The notes under the pieces are model-generated. The model was not told the DNA's origin and made no database searches. It saw nothing but the letters and a program-made list of their open reading frames with translations. This document shows, in pieces, positions 34,642-43,735 of a stretch of 64,000 nt of DNA. A program made the position numbers and the translations under genes. The stretch comes from Janthinobacterium sp. LM6 (GTDB taxonomy: Bacteria; Pseudomonadota; Gammaproteobacteria; Burkholderiales; Burkholderiaceae_D). The stretch lies in NCBI RefSeq assembly GCF_002002885.1, contig NZ_CP019510.1:2542001-2606000 (forward strand). Reading direction: 5' to 3'. How positions within the stretch are numbered: position 1 is the stretch's first letter; each line of letters opens with the position of its first letter.

Positions 34642-35535
34642 ATGACTCTGCAGTTCCCCCAGCGACCGGCGCCCTGTGCGCCATCCACGCTCCGTATTTC
34701 ACGCAAGCCCCTCGTTTCCCTGTTCGTCCTGACGTTTTCGGCTCTGCTGTTCACGGCGCCCGCCCTGGCCGCTACGCCTGCCAGCAGCAGCGTCATGCTG
34801 GAAGAACTGACCAGCACGGAGTTGCGCAGCCGTATCGACCATGGCGCCACCACCGTGCTGGTGCCGATTGGCGGCGTCGAGCAAAGCGGACCGTACATCG
34901 CGCTGGGCAAGCACAATGTGCGCGCCGGGCTGCTGGCGCGGCAGATTGCGCAAAAGCTGGGTAATACCATCGTCGCGCCCGTTGTTTCCTACGTGCCGGA
35001 AGGCAGTATTACCCCGCCGGCCGGCCACATGCGCTTTGCCGGCACGATCTCGATACCGCCAGCCGCCTTTGAAGCCGTGCTGGAAGGGGCGGCTGCCAGC
35101 CTGCGCCAGCATGGTTTCCGCGACATTATTTTTCTCGGCGACCATGGCGGCTATCAAAAGAACGAGCAGAACGTGGCGAATAAACTCAACCGCGCCTGAG
35201 GCAAGGCTTCCGCCGGCAAGGAAGCGCGCGCTTACGCCTTGCTCGATTACTATGACATCACGCAATCGGCCTATATTGCCGAACTGCAGAAGCGCGGCCA
35301 CAGCAGCGCCGAGATCGGCCTGCATGCCGGCTTGGCGGACGCGGCGCTGATGCTGGCGACGGACCCGTCGCTGGTGCGCAGCGAGGCCATGGCCCACGGA
35401 GCGAAGCCTGGCGTGGCGGACGGCGTGCGCGGCGACGCGACCCGCGCCACGGCTGAACTGGGCCAGATCGGCATCAAGCTGCAGGTGGATACCTCGGTGG
35501 CCGCCATCAGGCAACTGCTGCAACGACCTAAATAA
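34642..35535 (+). pseudogene. Creatininase-family amidohydrolase, interrupted by in-frame TGA
   Basis: Two same-frame pieces (34642-35199 and 35200-35535) together read as one exported creatininase-family protein of about 297 codons. There is a signal peptide (VSLFVLTFSALLFTAPALA), then the family's metal-site stretches VPIGGVEQSGPYIALGKHN and FLGDHGGYQKNEQ. The frame stops at TGA 35197-35199 after LNRA and resumes GKASAGKEARAYALLDYYDI. Relatives have Trp there (LNxxW), so TGG to TGA is the simplest explanation. The rest shows no frameshift, so the break is recent or a base-call error. The downstream half also holds HAGLADAALM. Confidence 0.75.
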
Positions 35536-35539
35536 TTCC

Positions 35540-35566
35540 GCTGGAAGTGCTGAACTTCCGGCTTTT
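35540..35566 (+). terminator. Intrinsic terminator after creatininase pseudogene
   Basis: A 9-bp stem (GCTGGAAGT, 35540-35548, with ACTTCCGGC, 35554-35562, one G-U pair) with a 5-base loop and TTTT (35563-35566). It ends transcription just before the beta-propeller gene. Confidence 0.65.
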
Positions 35567-35589
35567 GCAACGAAACGACGCGAAATCAC

Positions 35590-36867
35590 ATGAAAAAATC
35601 TCAACGACGCACCATCGTCACCTTGTCCGCCCTGGCTGCCGCACTGGCCGGCCTGGGCGTGGCCAGCCAGGTCATCGGCGCCAGCACGCCGGCCGCTGCC
35701 GCTGCTGCTGTAGCGCCGGCTGCCGCCTACTCTCCGCTGCCGGGCATGCCGCCGCTGGTGGATCCGAAAAACGTGTATGGCAGCATCGCCAGCAGCAATA
35801 TGAGCCCCGTCGTCAAGGATCACTTGCGCCGCGTCTACGTGCCGAACCTGCGCTCGAACGACGTGTATGTGATCGACCAGGACAGCCTGAAAGTGGTCGA
35901 CAAGTTCAAGGTCGGCAGCGGCCCGCAGCACGTGGTGCCGTCGTGGGACTTGCGCACCCTGTGGGTGGCGAACAATGCCGAGCGCACGGACAAGGGCAGC
36001 CTGACGCCGGTCGACCCCTTGACGGGCAAGCCGGGCAAGGAAGTGCCCGTCGACGATCCCTACAATATGTATTACACGCCGGACGGCAAGTCGGCCATCG
36101 TCGTGGCCGAAGCGCGCCACCGCCTCGATTTCCGCGATCCGAAGACCATGGCCGTGCAGTATTCGATCGACACGCCCCAGTGCGGCGGCATCAACCATGC
36201 CGATTTTTCCAATGACGGCCGCTACGCCATGTTCACCTGCGAGTTCGACGGCACCATCGCCAAGATCGACCTGGTGGGCCGCAAGGTCGACGGCTATCTG
36301 AAACTGCAGATGCCGGCCAAGCGCTTTGCCGAGTCCGGCCCCGTGGGCGGCCCGGCGAATGAAATCTGCAGCGTCAAGAAGGGCATGCCGCAAGACATAC
36401 GCATCTCGCCGGACGGCAAGAAATTCTTCATCGCCGACATGGACGCCGACGGCGTGCACATCGTCGATGGCGCCACCCTGAAGGAAATCGGCTTCATCCA
36501 GACGGGCGTGGGCGCACACGGCTTGTACCCTAGCCGCGATGGCAAGAAATTGTACGTGGCCAACCGTGGCACGCACCGCATCCACGGCAAGCCCAAGGGC
36601 AAGGGCAGCGTCAGCGTGATCGATTTCGCGACGGAAAAAGTGGTGGCGAACTGGCCGATACCTGGCGGCGGCAGCCCCGACATGGGCAATGTGTCCGCCG
36701 ATGGCAAGTACCTGTGGCTGTCCGGCCGTTTCGACGACGTGGTGTACCGCATCGATACGAACAGCGGCGACGTTGCCAAGGTCAAAGTTGGCCAGGAACC
36801 GCACGGCTTGACCGTATGGCCGCAGCCGGGCCGCTATTCGCTGGGCCACACGGGCAACCTGCGCTAG
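35590..36867 (+). CDS. YncE-like (YVTN) beta-propeller protein, exported
   Basis: A 425-residue protein. The N-terminus (KKSQRRTIVTLSALAAALAGLGVASQVIGAS) is a signal peptide or anchor. The rest is a seven-blade-type propeller with repeated YVxN/xxVxDxxTxK-like units: VYVPNLRSNDVYVIDQDSLKVVDKF, LWVANN, ADGVHIVDGATLKEIG and LYVANRGTHRI. Such proteins are periplasmic and often act as scaffolds or in quinoprotein pathways; no catalytic residues are visible. It follows the creatininase pseudogene after a terminator and is 13 bases before the flavoprotein gene, with which it may be co-transcribed. Confidence 0.85.
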   Translation: MKKSQRRTIVTLSALAAALAGLGVASQVIGASTPAAAAAAVAPAAAYSPLPGMPPLVDPKNVYGSIASSNMSPVVKDHLRRVYVPNLRSNDVYVIDQDSLKVVDKFKVGSGPQHVVPSWDLRTLWVANNAERTDKGSLTPVDPLTGKPGKEVPVDDPYNMYYTPDGKSAIVVAEARHRLDFRDPKTMAVQYSIDTPQCGGINHADFSNDGRYAMFTCEFDGTIAKIDLVGRKVDGYLKLQMPAKRFAESGPVGGPANEICSVKKGMPQDIRISPDGKKFFIADMDADGVHIVDGATLKEIGFIQTGVGAHGLYPSRDGKKLYVANRGTHRIHGKPKGKGSVSVIDFATEKVVANWPIPGGGSPDMGNVSADGKYLWLSGRFDDVVYRIDTNSGDVAKVKVGQEPHGLTVWPQPGRYSLGHTGNLR

Positions 36868-36880
36868 GCGAGGCAGGCAC

Positions 36881-37483
36881 GTGGCCATCACCCTGGAGCA
36901 ACTGCGCGCGCATTATCCGCCCGCGCAGGGGCGGGCGCTGAGCAAGCAGCTCGACCATCTCGACCCGCATTGCATCGCCTTCATCGGGCTGTCTCCGTTC
37001 GCCGTGCTGGCCTCGGGCGGCGCTGGCGGCCAGCTCGACGCCTCGCCGCGCGGCGGCGCGCCCGGTTTCGTGCAGGTGCTCGATTCCCATACCCTGCTGC
37101 TGCCCGATGCCAAGGGCAATAACCGCCTCGACAGCTTCAGCAATATTGCCGAGACGGGGAGGGCGGGGCTGCTGTTCATGATCCCCGGCGTCGATGAAAC
37201 CTTGCGCGTGAATGGCGAAGCCAGTCTCAGCGACGATCCTGCGCTGCTGGCGCACTTCGCCGGCGAGCGCAACCCGCCGCGCCTGGTCATGCGCCTGCGC
37301 GTGGCCGAGGCGTATCTGCATTGCGCCAAGGCCCTCATGCGTTCGCGCCTGTGGGACAGCGCGGCCCAGGTCGAACGCAGCGTATTGCCGACGATGGGGC
37401 AGATGATTCAGGACCAGACGGGCGGCAGCGGGCCGCAGGAAACGCAGGAACAGATGGTTGCCCGCTATGCGCCGGACCTGTAG
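36881..37483 (+). CDS. Pyridoxamine 5'-phosphate oxidase-family (PPOX) flavoprotein
   Basis: A 200-residue protein of the PPOX split-barrel group, close to the MSMEG_1061-like class. The pattern SPFAVLASGGAGGQLDASPRGGAPGFVQVLDSHTLLLPDAKGNNRLDSFSNI in the family is matched here, including DASPRGG and GNNRLDS, which contact FMN. It probably reduces or oxidises an unknown substrate with FMN. The start is GTG at 36881 after GAGGCAGGC. It is 13 bases from the beta-propeller gene. Confidence 0.85.
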   Translation: MAITLEQLRAHYPPAQGRALSKQLDHLDPHCIAFIGLSPFAVLASGGAGGQLDASPRGGAPGFVQVLDSHTLLLPDAKGNNRLDSFSNIAETGRAGLLFMIPGVDETLRVNGEASLSDDPALLAHFAGERNPPRLVMRLRVAEAYLHCAKALMRSRLWDSAAQVERSVLPTMGQMIQDQTGGSGPQETQEQMVARYAPDL

Positions 37484-37555
37484 TTTTACTTGCTGAAAAG
37501 GCAATGTTGGCGCATACTGTGCGGCCTGTTCTATCACTTCCAAAGGAGCGCCAGC

Positions 37556-37927
37556 ATGATTCTTGATCACATCGGTTTGAATGTCAGCGATGCACAGGCC
37601 AGCAAGGCCTTCTTTTCGGCCGCCCTGGCGCCCCTGGGCGTGTCGGTGGTGATGGAAGTGCAGGGCTGGGTTGGCCTGGGCAAGGATGGCAAGCCCGATT
37701 TCTGGTTCGGCGTGGGCGGCGCGCCGCATGCCGGCATGCATCTCGCCTTCGCGGCGGACAACCGTGCCCAGGTGGATGCTTTTTACCAGGCCGCACTGAA
37801 AGCGGGCGGCAAGGATAACGGCGCCCCCGGTATCCGCGAAATTTATCATCCGAATTACTACGGCGCCTTCGTGCTGGGCCCGGACGGTCACAATGTCGAA
37901 GCCGTCTGCCACCATCCCGCACCTTGA
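37556..37927 (+). CDS. VOC-family (glyoxalase/bleomycin-resistance fold) protein
   Basis: A 123-residue protein of the vicinal-oxygen-chelate fold. It begins MILDHIGLNVSD, with the family's first metal-ligand His, and ends with GAFVLGPDGHNVEAVCH, including the usual D-P-x-G-N-x-E stretch. Small size and both beta-alpha-beta modules fit. The substrate is unknown. The ATG at 37556 follows AAAGGAG; upstream open codons are non-coding. It precedes the DUF2628 gene by 27 bases. Confidence 0.85.
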   Translation: MILDHIGLNVSDAQASKAFFSAALAPLGVSVVMEVQGWVGLGKDGKPDFWFGVGGAPHAGMHLAFAADNRAQVDAFYQAALKAGGKDNGAPGIREIYHPNYYGAFVLGPDGHNVEAVCHHPAP

Positions 37928-37954
37928 CGCCGGTCATTACCTGAAGAGAGCAGC

Positions 37955-38275
37955 ATGAAGCACAGCGCCACCCTGTTTGCCGACGATGCCGGCCGCTATG
38001 CCTATGTGAAAGCAGGGTTTTCCTGGCCGGCCCTGTTGCTTGGCTCGTTCTGGGCCTTCGCCAAGCGCCGCTGGTGGCTGTTGCTGCTCATGCTGGCCAT
38101 GGATGCGTGCCTGTGGTTTGGCAGCCACCTGGCCACCGAGCTGCGCATCGGCCCGATGATGCTGCTGATGGCTGCCGCGGAGCTCAGTTACCTGCTGGCG
38201 CGCGGCTGGTATGGCAACCGCTGGCTGGAAGCTTCGCTGCGCAGCCGTGGCTACAAGCCCGTCGTGCCGGGCTGA
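37955..38275 (+). CDS. DUF2628 small membrane protein
   Basis: A 106-residue inner-membrane protein. It opens with a soluble segment (YAYVKAGFSWPALLLGSFWAFAKRRWW), the hallmark of DUF2628, followed by hydrophobic helices (about 44-60 and 68-88) and a basic C-terminus (YGNRWLEASLRSRGY). Function is unknown in the family. It lies 27 bases after the VOC gene and may be co-transcribed with it. Confidence 0.82.
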   Translation: MKHSATLFADDAGRYAYVKAGFSWPALLLGSFWAFAKRRWWLLLLMLAMDACLWFGSHLATELRIGPMMLLMAAAELSYLLARGWYGNRWLEASLRSRGYKPVVPG

Positions 38276-38555
38276 ACGTGCCTGGCACAGATTTACCGTC
38301 ACGTCACTGACGTTTGCCAAGGGCAAGCCGTCCAACCAAAACTTTCTGCGCAGCCTAGCGCACCTTTGATCCAGATCATCCCTCAACTGCGGTGCTCACG
38401 TAGCCTTGGGACTCGCGTTGCAAAGCATCGTCCCACCAATCGGATATGTTTTTTCGCGTTTCGTGGCGTAGCCCGGCCGTCTGCCTCACCGTTCGACAGT
38501 CGGTGGTGTCGCCATTTGTTTATGTCCACCCAACCGCTATTTAATGAGGAACTCC

Positions 38556-39194
38556 ATGTATCCATATTCCCGTAGTGTTACCCCCGCCGCCAAAAACCAC
38601 CTGGAAGCGCAACTGGCTTTTTTCAATGGACTGTCGAAGTCGCTGTTCCAGTCGGTGCAGCACTTCAGCGACCTGAACATGCAACTGGCGCAAGGCTTGC
38701 TGGAAGAAAGCACGGTCACCAGCCAGAACCTGCTGACGGTCGAGCGCGCTGAAGATGTGTTCCAGGTGGCTGCCGCGGCGGGCCAGCCAGCCGCCGAGCA
38801 ACTGCGCAAATACCAGCAGCAGGTGTCGCGCCTGGCAGCCGATACGCAGGTCGAACTGGCCAACGTGGCAGAGCGTCATGTGAATGAAACGAGCCGTACT
38901 GCCAAGGCGCTGGCCGAAGAAGTGGCCCGCACGGCGTCGGAAGAAACGGAGAAAAACGTGCGCAAGCAGCAGGAAGCCATGCAGCGCATCGCTGAACCGT
39001 TCCAGGCGTATCAGCAAAACGGCGCCAGCCGCGACCAGCAACGGGGCGCGCAAAGCCGTGACGGCCAAAGCCTGCAAAGCGGCAGCCACCAGGGCAGCCA
39101 GCAGTCGGCCGGCAGCGAAGGCTCGGCCAGCGGCAGCGTATCGCAAGCGGGTTCCGCACAAAGCAAGAGCAGCAGCGCCAGCCGTAAAGAGTAA
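38556..39194 (+). CDS. Phasin-family polyhydroxyalkanoate granule protein
   Basis: A 212-residue phasin. The N-terminal 130 residues are helical and amphipathic, with LEAQLAFFNGLSKSLFQSVQHFSDLNMQLAQ, the family pattern, and would coat PHA/PHB granules. The C-terminal 75 residues are a low-complexity Gln/Ser/Gly/Ala-rich tail (SLQSGSHQGSQQSAGSEGSA). The ATG at 38556 follows GAGGAACTCC; the ATG 12 bases earlier overlaps that ribosome site. A clear terminator follows. It implies that the host stores PHA. Confidence 0.9.
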   Translation: MYPYSRSVTPAAKNHLEAQLAFFNGLSKSLFQSVQHFSDLNMQLAQGLLEESTVTSQNLLTVERAEDVFQVAAAAGQPAAEQLRKYQQQVSRLAADTQVELANVAERHVNETSRTAKALAEEVARTASEETEKNVRKQQEAMQRIAEPFQAYQQNGASRDQQRGAQSRDGQSLQSGSHQGSQQSAGSEGSASGSVSQAGSAQSKSSSASRKE

Positions 39195-39302
39195 GCACGA
39201 GGCTGCTTGCGGCTGAGCCGCATCGCGAGGACCGAGCCTTGAGGTGCGGCTAGCTATGCGGCCAGCCGGCACGCAACATCGTGCGTTTTGGTTTGGACAG
39301 AG

Positions 39303-39330
39303 CGCCCGCCCTTCACGGGGCGGGCGTTTT
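39303..39330 (+). terminator. Intrinsic terminator of the phasin gene
   Basis: CGCCCGCCC (39303-39311), a 6-base loop and GGGCGGGCG (39318-39326) form a 9-bp GC stem followed by TTTT. It overlaps the last codons of the convergent hydrolase gene. Confidence 0.75.
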
Positions 39331-40329
39331 GTCGTATGCGTGCAGTTCAGCGGCCGGCGTGGCCGCGCCAGGTGCGCGGGTTGGCAAGGTGATGCTTGCC
39401 GGCACGGCTGCCTCGGGCAAGACCGCGGACAAGATCGCGTCACCGCTGCCGCTTCCGCAGTTGGCGTCGATGAAGGCGCTGACGGCGTCCAGGGTGGGCG
39501 CCAGCCTGCGCAAGGGCGTGGCCAGCGTGGCGACGAGGGTGGCGTGGCCCACGTGGTCGAAATACGTTTCCGTCACGGGCCTGGCAAGCGCGCGCAGGGC
39601 GCTGGCCAGGCCGCCCGTGTTGCGTCGCGGATCGACCAATTTATCCTGTCCGGGCAGGGGGGCGATCAGCAGGGCGGGCGGGGCTTCGACCGTCACGTGG
39701 TGGATGGGCTGCGACGCGGCGGGCGTGTCCGGGTAAAAGAAAACGGGCCGGGTGGTGGTGTTTTCGATCGGCAGGAAATCATAGGGGCCGGCCAGGCCTA
39801 TCCAGCCCCGCAAGTCGTGCGGGTGCATGCCGTGGCGCGCCAGCAGGCTGGCGTCGAGCGCCACCATCGCCGCATTGTAGGCGCCGGCGCTATGGCCCAT
39901 GACGAACAGACGCGTCGGGTCGCCGCCGTGGCGGCTCGATTCCATCGCGGCCCAGGCCACGGCGCGGGCCGCATCCTGCAGGATTTCGGGATAGTGCACG
40001 TCCGGATACAGCCGGTAGTCGGCGATCACGGCCAGATAGCCGCGCGCCGCCAGCGTATGGCCCACGAAGGCATAGTCGGCGCGCTCGCCCGTCGTCCAGT
40101 TGCCGCCATAAAAGAACACCACCACGGGCACGGGCCCCGTGCGGATTTTGGGGGCGTACACGTCGAGCTTTTGCCGTGGCAGGGGGCCGTAAGCCAGGCC
40201 GCGCGTCACGTGCGAGGCGCTGCCGGACGAGAAGGCATTGATGGCCATCAAGGGCGAGCAGGCGGCCAGGCCGGCAGCCAGCGGGATGGCCGCCAGCAAA
40301 CCGAGCAGGGTGGTGCGCAGGATCGTCAT
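39313..40329 (-). CDS. Alpha/beta-hydrolase (BD-FAE/esterase-like) lipoprotein
   Basis: A 338-residue hydrolase with a lipoprotein signal peptide (LLGLLAAIPLAAGLAACSP, lipobox LAAC near 22), so it is probably membrane-anchored in the periplasm. FFYGGNW near 93 replaces the HGGxW oxyanion motif of esterases (Tyr for His). GHSAGAY holds the nucleophile Ser and DHVGHATL the His. It resembles carboxylesterases of the BD-FAE/HSL type. The ATG at 40329 gives the signal peptide; the longer upstream frame does not. It ends over the phasin terminator, convergent. Confidence 0.83.
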   Translation of the reverse strand: MTILRTTLLGLLAAIPLAAGLAACSPLMAINAFSSGSASHVTRGLAYGPLPRQKLDVYAPKIRTGPVPVVVFFYGGNWTTGERADYAFVGHTLAARGYLAVIADYRLYPDVHYPEILQDAARAVAWAAMESSRHGGDPTRLFVMGHSAGAYNAAMVALDASLLARHGMHPHDLRGWIGLAGPYDFLPIENTTTRPVFFYPDTPAASQPIHHVTVEAPPALLIAPLPGQDKLVDPRRNTGGLASALRALARPVTETYFDHVGHATLVATLATPLRRLAPTLDAVSAFIDANCGSGSGDAILSAVLPEAAVPASITLPTRAPGAATPAAELHAYDKTPAP

Positions 40330-40434
40330 GCCAGCTCCTGATGGTGAGGGTTGATGCTTGCAGTGTAGGCCAGGCAGGACAGGGCGCACACGGGGAAGTT
40401 GCTGTATAGCATAGATAAATGTGGCATGCGTCAA

Positions 40435-41325
40435 TCAATCCTGCAACAGCCATTTGCGCGCCGTGGCGATGACGGCGTCCGACAGGGTGCGCGTGAGCGG
40501 GGTCTGGATATCCCAGGCATGCCAGGTCAGGGGCACGTCGAGCGCCTGTCCTGCCGCCACGTCGACCAGCCTGCCGGTGGCCAGCGCCGTTTCCGCCTGC
40601 AGCAAAGGCACCATGCCATACGCATAGCCCGCTTCGATGAAGCGCACGAAGTCGCGCGCCGAACCGAGCACGTGGTGCGGATAGCGGCCCGTGTAGCCGA
40701 GGCGGTGCTGCAGATAGCGCTCGTGCAGCGCATCCTTGCTGCCAAACGTGATGGCGGGCGCCTGGCTGACGGCTTCCACCGTAAAACCATGGGGAAACCA
40801 TTGCTGCGCGAACGCGGGCGAGGCCACGCACAGGTAGCGCATGCCGCCCAGCGGCGTGGCCGTGGTGCCGGCCACCAGGTCGTTGGCGCTGGTGACGCAG
40901 GCAAACACGCGCCCTTCGCGCAACTGGCTCAGGGTGTGGTCCTGGTCGTCGAGGCGGATGTCGAGCAGGCAGGACGGCGGCGACAGCAGCGGCCCCAGCG
41001 CTTCCGGGATCCAGGTGGCGGCGCTGTCGGCGTTGACGGCGATGGCCAGTTCCGGCAAATGCGTGGTGGGGCCGGGCTGGGCGTCGAGCGCCGCTTCGAG
41101 CAGCTTGACTTGCCGGTAATGGGCGATCAGGCGCTGGCCCGCTTCCGTGGGCAGGGGCGGGTGGCTGCGGATGATCAATAACGTGCCTTCCAGGTTTTCC
41201 AGGGTGCGGATGCGTTGCGACACGGCCGGCTGGCTGATCGCCAGCGCCTGCGCGGCCTTTTCAAAGCTGCCCAGGCCGATCACGGCGTCGAGGGCGGCCA
41301 ATCCACGGTAATCGACGACGCGCAT
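40435..41325 (-). CDS. argP: ArgP/LysG-type LysR regulator
   Basis: A 296-residue LysR protein of the ArgP (IciA) group. It starts MRVVDYRGLAALDAVIGLGSFEKAAQALAISQPAVSQRI in the family pattern, with Leu-rich HTH (about 5-60), and has the typical ArgP effector domain (about 90-290). In related bacteria ArgP activates the adjacent argO/lysE exporter when lysine or arginine is in excess, and here it is divergent from such a gene. The AT-rich gap (41326-41527) must hold the shared promoter. Confidence 0.92.
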   Translation of the reverse strand: MRVVDYRGLAALDAVIGLGSFEKAAQALAISQPAVSQRIRTLENLEGTLLIIRSHPPLPTEAGQRLIAHYRQVKLLEAALDAQPGPTTHLPELAIAVNADSAATWIPEALGPLLSPPSCLLDIRLDDQDHTLSQLREGRVFACVTSANDLVAGTTATPLGGMRYLCVASPAFAQQWFPHGFTVEAVSQAPAITFGSKDALHERYLQHRLGYTGRYPHHVLGSARDFVRFIEAGYAYGMVPLLQAETALATGRLVDVAAGQALDVPLTWHAWDIQTPLTRTLSDAVIATARKWLLQD

Positions 41326-41527
41326 AAATTTCTCTTATATATGGTTAGAATCATTCATTATACTTATATTTACTTTTTCTTTACACTGTTGAAATAGGGT
41401 AACAACTCCACTCTCCCGCGCGGTCCTCCTGGTTCCGCACCACCCTCCACCTACCTCTGATGACTTTGCCGTTGCCGGCAGAGCGTGGGCGGCCGTGCGC
41501 GTGATGGAAAGCAATAAAGGAATCGAT

Positions 41528-42133
41528 ATGGACAGCGCAATCTTCTTGAAAGGCATGGGGCTCGGGGCGAGCCTGATCGTGGCCATCGGCACGCAAAACG
41601 CCTTCTTGCTGAAACAGGGTTTGAAGCGCCATTACGTGCTCACCTGCATCCTGGTCTGCCTGGTGTGCGATGCGATCCTGATCACGGCCGGCGTGGCCGG
41701 CATGGGCACCTTCATTGCCGACAACCCCAATTTCTTGCTGTGGGCCAAGGCCGGCGGCGCCACATTCCTGATCGCGTATGGCTTGCGCGCCGCCAAGTCC
41801 GCCTGGCGCCCAACGGCCCTGACGGTGTCGGCAGCCAAGTCGCCGGAAGGCTATTGGGCCGTGATCGGCGCGGCGCTGGCGTTCAGCCTGCTGAACCCGC
41901 ACGCCTTCCTCGACACGGTGATTTTGCTCGGTTCGATCGGTGGCCAGCATGAAGGCGTGGGGCGCTTCTACTTCGCCGGCGGCGCCATCATGGCGTCGGC
42001 CCTGTGGTTCTTCCTGCTGGGCTTTGGCGCCCGCTACCTGGCGCCCGTGTTTGCCAAGCCCATGGCCTGGCGCGTGCTCGACGGCATCATCGCCCTCGTC
42101 ATGTGGGCCATCGCCGCCTCGCTGTTCCTGTAA
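41528..42133 (+). CDS. argO: LysE/ArgO-type amino-acid exporter
   Basis: A 201-residue inner-membrane protein with about six spans. GLGASLIVAIGTQNAFLLKQGL (about 12-33) is the LysE/ArgO signature, with the Asn-Ala pair of GxQNAF, and LLNPHAFLDTVILLGSIG near 125 is the second. It exports arginine and/or lysine. The ATG at 41528 follows AAAGGAATCGAT. It is divergent from argP and abuts the convergent aldehyde dehydrogenase gene with no spacer. Confidence 0.92.
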   Translation: MDSAIFLKGMGLGASLIVAIGTQNAFLLKQGLKRHYVLTCILVCLVCDAILITAGVAGMGTFIADNPNFLLWAKAGGATFLIAYGLRAAKSAWRPTALTVSAAKSPEGYWAVIGAALAFSLLNPHAFLDTVILLGSIGGQHEGVGRFYFAGGAIMASALWFFLLGFGARYLAPVFAKPMAWRVLDGIIALVMWAIAASLFL

Positions 42134-43549
42134 TCAGCGGGTCAGGAAGTTCAATACGCGGCTGGCCAGCTTGCCGTACGGCGGCCGCAGCAGTGTCAAG
42201 GGGCTGTAGCGCGCCTGGTAGAACACGGGGCGCAGCTTGCTGAAAGTGTGAAAGCCTTCGACGCCGTGGTAGTGGCCCATGCCGGACTCGCCCACGCCGC
42301 CGAAGGGCAGATCGTGTTGGCCCACATGGAACAGCGCGTCGTTGACGGATACGCCGCCCGACATCACCGTGTCGATCAGCAGCTGCACGGTCTGTTTATT
42401 GTTGCTGAAGGGATAGATGGCCAGCGGCCGTGGCCCCGCGTTGATGCTGTCGATCACGGTGTCAAGCCTGGCATAGCCGCGCAGGGGCAGGATGGGGCCG
42501 AAGATTTCCCGCGTCAGCAGCAGGCTGTCTTCGGGCGCGTCGAGCACGATGTGCGGCGCGATCTTGCGCGTGGTCCTGTCGTACGCTGGCCCCGGCAACA
42601 GCGAAATCACTTGCGCGCCCCGTGCGCGCGCTTCGTCGAGCGCCTGCAGCAGGCGTTCAAAGGCGGCCTCGTCGATGATGGAGGTGTAGTCGGGCGTGTC
42701 CAGCCGCGGGTAGCGCGTGGGCATGATGGTGCGTGCGTGTTCGACGAAGGCAGGAATGCCGGCCTCGGGCAGCCAGGCGTGGTCGACGCTGGTGCAGATT
42801 TGTCCCGCGTTCAGGTATTTGACGAACAAAATGCGCTCGGCTGCCGTGCGCACGTCGAAATCGGCGCAGACGATGGCCGGCGCCTTGCCGCCCAGCTCCA
42901 GCGTCACGGGGCACAGATTCTGGGCGGCCGCCGCCATGACGGCGCGGCCCGTCTGGCCGGAACCCGTAAACAGCAGATGGTCGAACGGCAGTTGTGAAAA
43001 CGCAATACCTACACCGCCCGTCTCGTCAACAAACTGCAGCTTTTCCGGCGGGAAATAGGCGGGCATGGTGTCGATCAGCAGCCGCGCCAGGTGGCGCGAG
43101 TTTTCGCTCATCTTGACCATGGCGCGGTTGCCGGCGGCGAAGATATAGGTCAAGGGCACCAGGCTCAGGTTGACGGGAAAATTCCACGGCACGATCACGC
43201 CCACCACGCCCAGCGGCTGGGGAATGACGCGGTTGCGGGCGCCCGGAAAATTGCGCCAGTCCACACTGCGGCGCTGCGGCTGCATCCACTTTTTCAACTT
43301 TTTCAATACGTGATCGATGCCGTCGATGGCGGGGAATATCTCCGCCAGCAAGGTTTCATGGTGGGAACGGTTGCCATAGTCGGCGCTGATCGCCTCGCAC
43401 AATGCCAGCTTGTGGTCGCGGATGTAGCGCTGCAGGGTCTGCAGGTCGCGCTTGCGCTCGGCGAACCTGGGCACGGGGTGGGCCAGATAGGCGGCGCGCT
43501 GGCGCGCCAGGGTGGCATCGAGAGCGGCGTGCGCCGGGGGAGCGGTCAT
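42134..43549 (-). CDS. Coniferyl-aldehyde-dehydrogenase-type NAD(P) aldehyde dehydrogenase
   Basis: A 471-residue aldehyde dehydrogenase. IVPWNFPVNLSLVPLTYIFAAGN, LFTGSGQTGR (cofactor site), ELGGKAP with the general-base Glu, and NAGQICTSVDH with the catalytic Cys are present. The C-terminus (GESGMGHYHGVEGFHTFSKLRPV) fits the CalB-like group that oxidises aromatic and aliphatic aldehydes. The ATG at 43549 is eight bases after GAGGAA; an ATG two codons earlier is too close to that site. It ends directly against argO. Confidence 0.9.
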   Translation of the reverse strand: MTAPPAHAALDATLARQRAAYLAHPVPRFAERKRDLQTLQRYIRDHKLALCEAISADYGNRSHHETLLAEIFPAIDGIDHVLKKLKKWMQPQRRSVDWRNFPGARNRVIPQPLGVVGVIVPWNFPVNLSLVPLTYIFAAGNRAMVKMSENSRHLARLLIDTMPAYFPPEKLQFVDETGGVGIAFSQLPFDHLLFTGSGQTGRAVMAAAAQNLCPVTLELGGKAPAIVCADFDVRTAAERILFVKYLNAGQICTSVDHAWLPEAGIPAFVEHARTIMPTRYPRLDTPDYTSIIDEAAFERLLQALDEARARGAQVISLLPGPAYDRTTRKIAPHIVLDAPEDSLLLTREIFGPILPLRGYARLDTVIDSINAGPRPLAIYPFSNNKQTVQLLIDTVMSGGVSVNDALFHVGQHDLPFGGVGESGMGHYHGVEGFHTFSKLRPVFYQARYSPLTLLRPPYGKLASRVLNFLTR

Positions 43550-43735
43550 GTGCATGGTTCCTCGCGTGGGCTGGCGGTGTCGTCCCGGGCAGGGTACAGC
43601 AATCCGGCAATGATGTATATTCTGCAGTATTTATGGTCAAGCAACAATTGCCTGTTGTGCGCGCCGCCATGGCTGGCGCGAATCGCCGTAGAATGCCTGA
43701 TTGAGCGCTTTAACCAGCTTGCATCCAGGAATGCC

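Noticed and set aside
35197..35199. The in-frame TGA read as selenocysteine
   Set aside because: No SECIS-like hairpin is evident right after it, and relatives have Trp, not Cys, at the site; nonsense mutation is simpler.
38301..38313. ACGTCA-C-TGACGT palindrome after the DUF2628 gene
   Set aside because: Only six-base arms with no T-tract and no nearby regulator; too short to assign a role.
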